9,557 nt of DNA from Bifidobacteriaceae bacterium (GTDB taxonomy: Bacteria; Actinomycetota; Actinomycetes; Actinomycetales; WQXJ01), in the NCBI GenBank assembly GCA_031279575.1, contig JAITIG010000017.1, positions 1 through 9,557 on the forward strand. Direction: 5' to 3'. The position numbers were made by a program, and so were the translations under genes. Each line of letters opens with the position of its first letter. The first letter of the stretch is position 1. The notes under the pieces are model-generated. The model was not told the DNA's origin. It did not search any database and saw nothing but the letters and a program-made list of their open reading frames with translations. Shown in pieces: positions 1-6,095 of this stretch.

Positions 1-2114
1 TAGAGCCCAAAGAAGGACCAGGTGTTCCACAGCGGCAGCAGGACTTGGCGGACGGCGTCGCGGATGGCCTCGTCCGTCACCACCAGGTTGCCGCCGCGCA
101 GGATCGCCCCCGACATCAAAAACCAGCGCATGGCGTCCGCCCCGTCGCGCTCGAACACCATGCGCACGTCCGGGAAGTTCCCCTTCGACTTCGACATTTT
201 CAGGCCGTCATCGCCCAGCACGATGCCGTGCGTCAGGCAGGTCCGGAAGCTCGGCTTGTCGAACAGGGCCGTCGCCAAGACGTGCAGGGTGTAGAACCAG
301 CCCCGCGTCTGCCCGATGTATTCGACGATGAAATCGCCCGGGTAGTGGGAGTCGAACCAGTCCCGGTTCTCGAACGGGTAGTGGACCTGGGCGAAGGGCA
401 TCGAGCCGGACTCGAACCAGCAGTCCAACACCTCCGGCACCCGCCGCATGGTGGCCCGCCCGGTTGGGTCGTCCGGGTTGGGGCGGGTCAGCTGGTCGAT
501 GCCGGGCCGGTGCAAATCGGCCGGGCGGGCGCCGAAGTCCCGCTCCAACTCATCCAAGGAGCCGTAGACGTCCACCCTGGGGTAGGCCGGGTCGTCCGAC
601 ATCCACACCGGGATGGGGCTGCCCCAATAGCGGCTGCGGGAGATGGACCAGTCGCGCGCCCCCTCCAGCCATTTGCCGAACTGGCCGTCCCGGACGTGGG
701 CCGGGTGCCAGGCGATCTGCCGGTTCAACTCCACCATGCGGTCGCGGATCTGGGTCACGGCCACAAACCAGGAGGACACGGCGTATTGGATCAGCGGCGT
801 GTCGCAGCGCCAGCAGTGCGGGTAGGGGTGGGCGTAGGTCTCCTGGCGCACCAGCCGGCCGGATTGCCTCAGGGCCTGGGTGATCGGCTTGTTGGCCTCG
901 AACACGTTCAGGCCGGCCCACGGCGCGACCGGCTGGGTGAAGCGCCCCTCGGCATCGACCGGGTTGACCAGTTCGATGCCGTTGGCGTCGCCCACCAGCT
1001 TGTCCTCCTCGCCGTAGGCCGGCGCGATGTGGACCAACCCGGTGCCGTCCTCGGTGGTGACGTAATCCGCCGCCACCACCGTGAAGGCGCCGGCCTGGTC
1101 GGCGAAGAAGTCGAACAGCGGCCGGTAGCCCAACCCGACCAGCTCGCTGCCTTGGAAGCGGGCCAGCACCGCCGGCTCCTCCCCCAGCTCGCGCCGGTAG
1201 GCCCCCAGCCGGGCCTGGGCCAGCAGCACCCGCTGGCCGGGCATGGTGGCGGGCTCGACCAGCACGTAGTCCACCGCCGGGTTGACCGCCAGGGCCAGGT
1301 TGGACGGCAGCGTCCACGGCGTGGTGGTCCAGGCCAGCGCCGCCGCCCCGGCCAGCAGCCGGCGGGCCGCCGCAGCCCCGCCCGCCGCCCCGGCGGCATC
1401 GTCCCCGGGGGCTTGCTGGGCGGCATCGGCGGCCGGGGGGTCTGGGAGCAGCTCGAAGGCGACGGTGACGGCGGTGTCCTGGCGCTGGCGGTAGACCTCG
1501 TCCATGCGGGTCTCAGAAGCCGACAGCGGCGTGCCGCAGCGGAAGCAGTACCACAGCACGCGGTGGCCCTGGTAGACCAAGCCCTTGTCCCACAAGGTCT
1601 TGAAGGCCCACATGACGGACTCCATGTAGTCCAAGTCGAGCGTCTTGTAGTCGTGGTGGAAATCCACCCAGCGGGCCTGGCGGCTGACGTAGTCCTGCCA
1701 CTGGTCGGTGTAGCGCAGCACCGAGGCGCGGCAGGCGGCGTTGAACTCCGCCACCCCCATCTGGTCGATCTCCGATTTGTGCTTGATGCCGAGTTCGCGC
1801 TCGGCCTCGATCTCGGCCGGCAGGCCGTGGCAGTCCCAGCCGAAGCGCCGCTCCACCCGGGCCCCGCGCATGGTGCGGAAGCGCGGCACCACGTCCTTGA
1901 CGTAACCCGTCAGCAGGTGCCCGTAGTGGGGCAGGCCGTTGGCGAACGGCGGGCCGTCGTAAAAGACGAACTCCCGCGCCCCCGAGCGCTGGTCGATGGA
2001 GGCTTGGAAAGTCTTGTCGCGGCCCCAATAGGCCAGGGTCTCGTGCTCCAGGGCGGGGAAGTTGGGGCTGGCGGGCACGTCGGCCAAGTCGGGGCGGTGC
2101 AGTGGGTAAGCCAT
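1..2114 (-). CDS. ileS: Isoleucyl-tRNA synthetase, N-terminal 704 residues (3' end cut by window edge)
   Basis: Class I aminoacyl-tRNA synthetase that charges tRNA-Ile with isoleucine in the cytoplasm. The minus-strand reading frame opens at ATG 2114-2112 ([14 protein letters not shown]) and stays open to the window edge. The HIGH signature appears as HYGH at residues 63-66. The CP1 editing domain carries [10 protein letters not shown] at 263-272 and [15 protein letters not shown], whose last Asp corresponds to the editing aspartate. There are two CxxC pairs (CFRC and CWRC), and the KMSKS loop is intact at 639-643. The anticodon-binding C-terminus lies outside; the family is usually about 1,040-1,100 residues in this subtype, so roughly two thirds is visible. 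An Ala-rich insertion sits at about 224-252. The start is supported by AAAGGA at 2130-2125, ten bases upstream, which is also the element hidden by the leader switch. Expression is expected to rise when uncharged tRNA-Ile accumulates. Confidence 0.97.
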   Translation of the reverse strand, partial: MAYPLHRPDLADVPASPNFPALEHETLAYWGRDKTFQASIDQRSGAREFVFYDGPPFANGLPHYGHLLTGYVKDVVPRFRTMRGARVERRFGWDCHGLPAEIEAERELGIKHKSEIDQMGVAEFNAACRASVLRYTDQWQDYVSRQARWVDFHHDYKTLDLDYMESVMWAFKTLWDKGLVYQGHRVLWYCFRCGTPLSASETRMDEVYRQRQDTAVTVAFELLPDPPAADAAQQAPGDDAAGAAGGAAAARRLLAGAAALAWTTTPWTLPSNLALAVNPAVDYVLVEPATMPGQRVLLAQARLGAYRRELGEEPAVLARFQGSELVGLGYRPLFDFFADQAGAFTVVAADYVTTEDGTGLVHIAPAYGEEDKLVGDANGIELVNPVDAEGRFTQPVAPWAGLNVFEANKPITQALRQSGRLVRQETYAHPYPHCWRCDTPLIQYAVSSWFVAVTQIRDRMVELNRQIAWHPAHVRDGQFGKWLEGARDWSISRSRYWGSPIPVWMSDDPAYPRVDVYGSLDELERDFGARPADLHRPGIDQLTRPNPDDPTGRATMRRVPEVLDCWFESGSMPFAQVHYPFENRDWFDSHYPGDFIVEYIGQTRGWFYTLHVLATALFDKPSFRTCLTHGIVLGDDGLKMSKSKGNFPDVRMVFERDGADAMRWFLMSGAILRGGNLVVTDEAIRDAVRQVLLPLWNTWSFFGL

Positions 2115-2123
2115 GCCTGGGTG

Positions 2124-2167
2124 GTCCTTTGCGCGGTCGTTCGGTTGTTGCCTGCTGCCGCGAGGAC
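2124..2167 (-). promoter_or_regulatory. Sequestrator hairpin hiding the ileS Shine-Dalgarno
   Basis: The strand GTCCT (2167-2163) is the perfect complement of AGGAC (2128-2124), which contains the ileS ribosome binding site. Immediately inside, CGCGG (2162-2158) is the perfect complement of CCGCG (2136-2132), giving ten pairs with a 3-nt CAA bulge and a loop of about 21 nt. The same CGTCCTCGC strand is also the 3' strand of the T-box antisequestrator, so the two structures cannot form together. This mutual exclusion is what marks the riboswitch as acting on translation. Confidence 0.85.
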
Positions 2168-2211
2168 GATGCCGTCCGCCCACCGGCCGGGTTGGGCCCG
2201 GCTTGAGGGCG

Positions 2212-2341
2212 GCGCACCGCGGTGCCACCTCGCTTGCCCCGCCCCTTTGGCAGCCCATCGGCCCGGGACCACTCTTTGACCAGGGCTTTGGCCGCGCCCT
2301 GCGGCGCGGGACCAGCCGCTGGCCGGGGCTTTGGCCGCGCC
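2212..2341 (-). repeat. Three tandem T-box-like units of about 43 nt in the ileS leader
   Basis: Read on the minus strand, unit 1 (2341-2299) and unit 2 (2298-2256) match at 34 of 43 positions by my count. They share the opening GGCGCGGCCAAAG and the later TGGTCCCG, both in the same register. A looser unit 3 (2255-2212) has CCAAAG followed by TGGCACCG at nearly the same distance, and it is the canonical T-box bulge. The TGG cores fall at 2314, 2271 and 2227. Units 1 and 2 may form ordinary leader hairpins (stem III region), or may be duplicated and drifted antisequestrators; sequence alone does not decide. Confidence 0.6.
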
Positions 2342-2448
2342 CCTGGGCGCCCGGTTCTAATGAGGCCGCCCCGGGCTGGCGCCCGGGCTGGGCCCGTTCT
2401 TCCGGGGAGCTCGCCGGTGATGGCCGGGTCAAGGCTCGCCAACGGGCG

Positions 2449-2454
2449 ATTCTA
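2449..2454 (-). promoter_or_regulatory. Possible -10 box for ileS
   Basis: TAGAAT on the minus strand (2454-2449) fits a TAnnnT -10 element and lies just upstream of the riboswitch. No convincing -35 is present 16-18 bases further up, where the sequence is almost pure G/C. A start about seven bases downstream would fall inside the 5' strand of the stem I base I propose, so either transcription begins a few bases earlier or the base pairing is shorter than drawn. Confidence 0.35.
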
Positions 2455-2550
2455 GCCCACTTGCCCCCCGGCCGGCCGACCGCCTGGGCGGGCGGGCCGG
2501 GGTGGCCTGGACATGCGTGCAGGTCCCAGGCGCGGCGGCGCCAGGCGGGC

Positions 2551-2556
2551 TAATCT
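2551..2556 (+). promoter_or_regulatory. Possible -10 box for the alcohol dehydrogenase gene
   Basis: TAATCT is the only AT-rich hexamer in a GC-rich stretch, and it would place a transcription start near 2563, just before the inverted repeat at 2565-2590. No recognisable -35 lies at normal spacing; the position is occupied by a GGCGCCAGGCGG copy. This would suit a promoter that needs an activator or is covered by a repressor, but that is inference. Confidence 0.35.
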
Positions 2557-2564
2557 CGCCGCAT

Positions 2565-2590
2565 CGCCTGGCGCCCAACGGCGCCAGGCG
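2565..2590 (+). repeat. Perfect 11-bp inverted repeat in the adh leader, with an extra half-site upstream
   Basis: CGCCTGGCGCC (2565-2575), a CAAC loop (2576-2579) and GGCGCCAGGCG (2580-2590) form a flawless hairpin. The right arm, extended to GGCGCCAGGCGG (2580-2591), recurs as an identical 12-base direct repeat at 2537-2548. The hairpin ends 44 bases before the start codon and has no T-tract after it, so it is not an intrinsic terminator. It could be an operator (three half-sites around the predicted -10 box) or a stabilising 5' mRNA hairpin. Confidence 0.65.
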
Positions 2591-2620
2591 GCAACACACA
2601 TCTCCACACCCGTAGAACCA

Positions 2621-2627
2621 AAAGGAG
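2621..2627 (+). promoter_or_regulatory. Ribosome binding site of the alcohol dehydrogenase gene
   Basis: AAAGGAG, seven bases ahead of ATG 2635. It fixes the start codon and gives an N-terminus (MRGFGMHSIDQVGW) that lines up with the family from residue 1. Confidence 0.85.
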
Positions 2628-2634
2628 CAACGCA

Positions 2635-3693
2635 ATGCGCGGATTCGGGATGCACTCAATCGACCAAGTCGGCTGGCTGGAAAAGGAGCGGCCGGCCTGC
2701 GGGCCGCTGGACGCCATCGTGCGGCCCACCATCATCGCGCCGTGCTCGTCGGATGTGCATGTGGCGCACGGCGGCTCGGGGCCGAAGTCCAACCTGATCT
2801 TGGGCCACGAGGCCGTCGGGATCATCGAGGAAGTCGGCCCCTATGTCCAGCGCTTCAAGCCGGGCGACCTGGTGGCGGTGCCGTGCGTGACGCCCAACTG
2901 GCTCTCGCGCGGGGTGCAGAACTTCCGCTCCTTCTCCCACGACAAGGGGCCGTTCGGCTCGTTCAAATTTGTCGGCGAGAAGGACGGCGTCATGGCCGAG
3001 TGCTTCCACGTCAACATGGCGGACCCGAACCTGGCGCACATCCACCCGGGCGTCGAGCCGGAGGCGGCCCTGATGACGGTCGACATGATGTCGACCGGGT
3101 TCCACGGCGTCGAGCTGGCAGACGTGGGCATCGGGGAGAAGGTTGTGGTGATCGGGATCGGGCCGATCGGCCTGATGGCGATCGCGGCGGCGGCGCTGCG
3201 CGGCGCCTCGCAGATCATCGGCGTCGGCACCCGGCCCAAAGCCCGCGAGGTGGCCTTCGAGTACGGCGCCTCCGAGGTCATCTCCTACAAGGACGGCCCG
3301 CTGGACGAGCAGGTCATGGAGCTGACCCGGGGCAAAGGCGCCCACAAGGTGATTGTGGCCGGCGGCGACCCGGAGGCCTTCGCCCAGGCCATCCGCATGA
3401 CCCGGCCCAACGGCGTGATCTCAAACGTGAACTTCTTCGACATCAACGACAAGATCGCCATCGCGCCGCTCGACTGGGGGCTGGGCATGGCGGACAAGGA
3501 CATCCGGGGCTCGTTCTGCCCCGGCGGCGGCAAGCGCGTCCAGCGCCTGATCAACATGATCGAATACAAGCGGATCGACCCGACCAAGATCATCTCGCAC
3601 CGCTTCCACGGCATGGACGCCATCGAGGAGGCCTTCCACCTGATGGACTCCAAGGCGCCCAACCTGATCAAGCCGGTGGTCTACCTGGACTGA
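2635..3693 (+). CDS. NADP-dependent zinc secondary alcohol dehydrogenase
   Basis: A 352-residue medium-chain dehydrogenase that interconverts secondary alcohols and ketones (isopropanol/acetone type) in the cytoplasm. It aligns almost end to end with the NADP-dependent secondary alcohol dehydrogenases of Thermoanaerobacter and Clostridium beijerinckii, including MRGFGMHSIDQVGW at the start, PDM/VDMM-TGFHG in the middle and LIKPVV at the end. Catalytic zinc ligands are Cys37, His58, Glu59 and Asp150. The cofactor loop is GIGPIG at 174-179. Gly198-Thr-Arg200 and Tyr218 occupy the positions that read the NADP 2'-phosphate in that family. The four-cysteine structural zinc lobe of NAD-type alcohol dehydrogenases is missing, as expected. 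The gene has its own leader with an inverted repeat and meets the paiB-like gene tail to tail. Physiological substrate unknown; a fermentative or solvent-handling role is inference. Confidence 0.93.
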   Translation: MRGFGMHSIDQVGWLEKERPACGPLDAIVRPTIIAPCSSDVHVAHGGSGPKSNLILGHEAVGIIEEVGPYVQRFKPGDLVAVPCVTPNWLSRGVQNFRSFSHDKGPFGSFKFVGEKDGVMAECFHVNMADPNLAHIHPGVEPEAALMTVDMMSTGFHGVELADVGIGEKVVVIGIGPIGLMAIAAAALRGASQIIGVGTRPKAREVAFEYGASEVISYKDGPLDEQVMELTRGKGAHKVIVAGGDPEAFAQAIRMTRPNGVISNVNFFDINDKIAIAPLDWGLGMADKDIRGSFCPGGGKRVQRLINMIEYKRIDPTKIISHRFHGMDAIEEAFHLMDSKAPNLIKPVVYLD

Positions 3694-3699
3694 GACCGC

Positions 3700-4350
3700 T
3701 CAACTGTTCCAGGCCGCGATGGCGCGGGCCAGAACCTCGTTGGCGTACGGCTCGGCCGGGTCGCGCAGGCGCTCGATGACGCGCGCCACCACCTCCGGCG
3801 GTTTGTCCTGGGACAGTTTGGCTTTGGCTTGGACCTTGGCCGGGCGCAGGCGGAAGCCGGTGGTCAGGCGGGTGATGCGGCGCGCCAGCGGCGCCACCGG
3901 GGCGATGTCCCAGGGCTGGGGCCGGGCGGCCTCGAATTGCTCGGCCGTGCGCCGGATGACCTCGAAGGTGGCCGCCTCGTCGAGCAGCTCGGGCCGGCCG
4001 CTGACGTGGATGGTCATGTAGTCGCAGGTGGGAACGTAGGGGCCGGGGCCGTACCAGGCGGGCGAGATGTAGCCGAAGGGGCCTTGGACAACCAAGGTGA
4101 CGGGCCGCTCGCCCAAGGCGTGGGCGGCGGCATCGGGCTTGGCCAGGTGGGAGAGCAGCGTCAAGTCGGGGGCGGCCTCATCCACCAGCACCGAGACCGG
4201 GCTGACGCGGGGCGCCTGGGCGCCTTGCCCGGAAACCAGCAGCGCCCAGGGGTATTGGCGCACCAGGGCGCGCTGGGCGGGCAGGTCGTCAAAACTGTAC
4301 GCGGCCTCGTCTAGCACGCCTGCCAGCCTAGACCCGGGCGGCGGCGCCAT
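3700..4350 (-). CDS. PaiB-like FMN-binding split-barrel protein, putative transcriptional regulator
   Basis: Predicted 216-residue protein of the PaiB / FMN-binding negative regulator family, whose Bacillus founder represses protease and sporulation genes. Family hallmarks in order: YPWALLVSG, LLSHLAKPDAAAHALG (family: GHLARANP), VQGPFGYISPAWY, VPTCDYMTIHVSG (usually VPTWNY) and, near the end, KLSQDKPPEVVARVIERL, which matches the conserved KLSQN segment. The Trp-to-Cys and Asn-to-Asp changes in VPTCDY fall in a usually well-kept motif. ATG 4350 has no Shine-Dalgarno; an alternative GTG at 4317 would give 205 residues, nearer to the usual family start, but has only a weak site. The gene faces away from the peptide operon across an AT-rich control region. 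PaiB proteins lack a classical HTH, so a direct DNA-binding role is by family name only; a flavin-linked enzyme is the alternative. Confidence 0.85.
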   Translation of the reverse strand: MAPPPGSRLAGVLDEAAYSFDDLPAQRALVRQYPWALLVSGQGAQAPRVSPVSVLVDEAAPDLTLLSHLAKPDAAAHALGERPVTLVVQGPFGYISPAWYGPGPYVPTCDYMTIHVSGRPELLDEAATFEVIRRTAEQFEAARPQPWDIAPVAPLARRITRLTTGFRLRPAKVQAKAKLSQDKPPEVVARVIERLRDPAEPYANEVLARAIAAWNS

Positions 4351-4383
4351 GTTTCAGGAGTATTACAAGTCTCATAAGCTTCA

Positions 4384-4397
4384 GTTTCATTTGAAAC
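4384..4397. repeat. Palindrome GTTTCA-TT-TGAAAC, candidate operator
   Basis: Perfect 6-bp arms around a 2-bp centre, the form expected for a dimeric regulator. A third copy of the half-site lies at 4351-4356, next to the start codon of the paiB-like gene. A regulator bound here could control both divergent units. Candidates within the window are the PaiB-like protein and the GbsR-type regulator at 9298; neither can be assigned from sequence. Confidence 0.55.
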
Positions 4398-4427
4398 CTC
4401 ATGCTGGTTTATCCCCTAGCATCGTGT

Positions 4428-4440
4428 TTGGCAAAGCCAA
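4428..4440. repeat. Palindrome TTGGC-AAA-GCCAA, candidate second operator
   Basis: Perfect 5-bp arms with an AAA centre, lying 41 bp before the GTG of the binding-protein gene, probably in its promoter or untranslated leader. It is too short and lacks a T-tract, so it is not a terminator. Confidence 0.45.
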
Positions 4441-4470
4441 TCCAAAGAAGATGACCTGACCTTGAACCTC

Positions 4471-4476
4471 AGGAGG
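4471..4476 (+). promoter_or_regulatory. Ribosome binding site of the peptide-binding protein gene
   Basis: AGGAGG five bases ahead of GTG 4482. A strong site that fixes a GTG start directly followed by a standard lipoprotein signal peptide. Confidence 0.88.
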
Positions 4477-4481
4477 AGTCA

Positions 4482-6095
4482 GTGAAAACCTTTCGCACCA
4501 CCGCCCTCATCACCGCGAGCTGCCTGCTCGCCGCCACCTTGGCCGCCTGCGGCGCCAACTCCGGCGACGACGCGTCCCCGACCGGCGCCGCCACCGGCGC
4601 CCCAAGCGCCGATACGGCCATCACGGTTGGGATAGCCACAGTCGACCACCTCACCCCCGGCAACCAGGAAACCGCCTACGACGTGCTCCTGCCGCTGTTC
4701 GCGCCCCTGGTCACAGTGGACCAGAACGGCAACACGTCCTTGGTCCAAGCCGAATCGATCGAGTCCCCCGACGGCCTGACCTGGACCGTCAAGCTGCGCG
4801 ACGGCTGGACCTTCCACAACGGCGAGAAGGTCACCGCCGACACCTACATCAACGCCTGGAACCACGCCGCCTACGGCCCCAACGCCTGGATCAACAACTT
4901 CGAGCTGGCGCCCATCGCCGGCTACGCCGAGATGCAGGGCGAGGCCCCCGCCGCCGAGACCCTGAGCGGGTTGAAGAAGGTCGACGAGACCACCTTCACC
5001 ATCGAGCTCACCGCCGCCGACCGCCAATTCCCGCTCCAGTTGTCAGACGCCCAAACCGCCTTCTACCCGATGCCGGCCGCCGCGTTCGAAGACCTCGAGG
5101 CCTACGATGTCAACCCGATCGGCAACGGCCCCTTCCAAATGGCCGCGGCCTGGGACCCCGCGAGCCAAGGCGACATCGTGCTTGAGGCCTACCCCGGCTA
5201 CGCCGGGGACAAGCCGGCCATCAGCCAGATCAACTACAAGATCTACCTCGACATCGCCACCGCCTACACCGACGCCCTGGCCGGCACCCTCGACGTGGCC
5301 AACGTGGCCGGCTCCAAGACGGCCGTGGCCAAAGAGGACTTCGGCGACCGCTTCAAGCCGCTCGACGCGCCATCGGTCGACTGGTTGGGGTTCAACCCCG
5401 ACGACCCGCGCTTCGACGACATCCGGGTGCGCCAAGCCTTCTCGATGGCGATCGACCGCAGCGCGGTCAACGACGCCATCTTCTCCGGCTCGCAAGTCCC
5501 CGCCACCTCGCTGACCTCCCCCAACATGCCCGGCAACCCGGACGGAATCTGCGGGCAGTACTGCGAGTTCCACCCCGACGAGGCCAAAGAGCTGCTGGCG
5601 GCGGCCGGCGGGGTCGAAGGCGCCGTCGAGATCTTGTTTGTCGGCGGGTGGGGCCAAGAAGACATGTTCGAGGCCTTCGCGGCCCAGCTGAGCCAAAACC
5701 TCGGCATCGAGGCGGTGGCGACGCCATCGACCGACTTCGCCGACTTCCAAGCCCGGCGCGACGCCGGCCAATACGCCCTGCTGCGCGGCCACTGGGGGGC
5801 TTTGTACGCCAGCCAGCAAAACACGCTGCGGGCCGCCTTCACCGCGGATGGCCTGGGCTACGACGCCACCCACTACTCCAACCCCGAAGTCGACGCCCTG
5901 ATCAACGCGGCCGACTCGGCCCCCACCTTGGAGGCGGCCGCCGAAGGCTACGTCAAGGTCCAAGAGCGGATCTTGGCCGACTTCCCGACCATCCCGACCT
6001 TCGCCAACCGCTTCTTGTGGGTGACCTCGGAGCGGATCGACTCGATGCCGTCAACCCAGGGCAGCCCGTTCTACGCCCAGATCACGCTGAAGTGA
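4482..6095 (+). CDS. Peptide ABC transporter solute-binding lipoprotein (OppA/DppA family)
   Basis: 537-residue extracytoplasmic receptor that would capture peptides and hand them to the permeases encoded downstream. The signal peptide has the basic start MKTFR, a hydrophobic run and the lipobox LAAC, with Cys23 as the lipidated residue, followed by a Ser/Thr/Ala/Gly-rich tether to about residue 44. The mature part is of the family 5 solute-binding type: GLTWTVKLRDGWTFHNGEKV from residue 98, NPIGNGPF, and VRQAFSMAIDRSAVNDAIF from 316 are hallmark segments. Length is normal for the family. Start is GTG 4482 with an excellent Shine-Dalgarno. The stop overlaps the next start (GTGA). First gene of the operon; likely regulated through the palindromes upstream. 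Peptide is the most likely cargo given the linked peptidase, but family members also carry nickel, sugars and opines. Confidence 0.93.
   Translation: MKTFRTTALITASCLLAATLAACGANSGDDASPTGAATGAPSADTAITVGIATVDHLTPGNQETAYDVLLPLFAPLVTVDQNGNTSLVQAESIESPDGLTWTVKLRDGWTFHNGEKVTADTYINAWNHAAYGPNAWINNFELAPIAGYAEMQGEAPAAETLSGLKKVDETTFTIELTAADRQFPLQLSDAQTAFYPMPAAAFEDLEAYDVNPIGNGPFQMAAAWDPASQGDIVLEAYPGYAGDKPAISQINYKIYLDIATAYTDALAGTLDVANVAGSKTAVAKEDFGDRFKPLDAPSVDWLGFNPDDPRFDDIRVRQAFSMAIDRSAVNDAIFSGSQVPATSLTSPNMPGNPDGICGQYCEFHPDEAKELLAAAGGVEGAVEILFVGGWGQEDMFEAFAAQLSQNLGIEAVATPSTDFADFQARRDAGQYALLRGHWGALYASQQNTLRAAFTADGLGYDATHYSNPEVDALINAADSAPTLEAAAEGYVKVQERILADFPTIPTFANRFLWVTSERIDSMPSTQGSPFYAQITLK

Larger units (their letters stand above)
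2121..2446 (-). promoter_or_regulatory. Translational T-box riboswitch (tRNA-Ile sensing) in the ileS leader
   Basis: Leader RNA that binds uncharged tRNA-Ile and controls access to the ileS ribosome binding site. Visible parts, in transcript order: a stem I with CCCGTT (2446-2441) facing AACGGG (2398-2393), enclosing the Ile specifier ATC at 2421-2419 and a CCGG/CCGG terminal hairpin, followed by GGAAGAACGGG as remembered from actinobacterial ileS leaders; GC-rich middle hairpins, for example CCGCGCC-GCAG-GGCGCGG at 2309-2292; then the antisequestrator. The latter pairs GCGAGG (2233-2228) with CCTCGC (2165-2160) and GCG (2220-2218) with CGT (2168-2166), leaving the bulge TGGCACC (2227-2221). 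The competing form pairs GTCCTCGCGG (2167-2158) with CCGCG (2136-2132) and AGGAC (2128-2124), burying the Shine-Dalgarno. No T-tract follows the T-box, so control is translational. The Ile family is certain; the stem boundaries in the middle are not. Confidence 0.92.
4351..4465. promoter_or_regulatory. AT-rich divergent control region between the paiB-like gene and the peptide operon
   Basis: Bases 4351-4450 contain 41 G/C, against clearly GC-rich sequence on both sides. The stretch holds a perfect palindrome GTTTCA-TT-TGAAAC (4384-4397), a further GTTTCA at 4351-4356 touching the paiB-like ATG exactly 33 bp (about three helical turns) away, and TTGGC-AAA-GCCAA (4428-4440). On the minus strand TGTAAT/TAATAC (4367-4360) could be a -10 box giving a nearly leaderless paiB-like mRNA. 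On the plus strand TTGAAA (4391-4396) and TAGCAT (4417-4422) resemble promoter boxes, but their 20-base spacing is too long to trust. Confidence 0.6.

Noticed and set aside
2205..2240. T-box acting by transcription termination
   Set aside because: There is no terminator hairpin with a T-tract between the T-box and the ileS start, while the competing helix clearly includes the Shine-Dalgarno.
45..2279. A 744-codon open frame on the plus strand across the ileS region
   Set aside because: It is an antisense shadow: the minus strand encodes a full set of IleS motifs in frame, and the plus-strand product is a His/Gly/Val/Arg-rich string without any recognisable domain, typical of GC-rich antisense frames.
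2565..2590. Inverted repeat as an intrinsic terminator
   Set aside because: It is followed by GCAACACACATCTCC, with no T-tract on either strand, and it lies upstream of a gene rather than after one.
4349..4459. A 36-codon plus-strand ORF (starting MFQEYYKSHKL) filling the AT-rich intergenic region
   Set aside because: It has no ribosome binding site, overlaps the start of the paiB-like gene on the other strand, has unbiased codon use unlike the genes around it, and would cover both palindromes. A control region explains the stretch better.
5648..6091. Upstream extension of the M14 peptidase frame into the binding-protein gene
   Set aside because: This part is out of frame with a well-supported lipoprotein gene and encodes Arg/Pro-rich sequence without domain similarity. 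The peptidase starts at GTG 6092.
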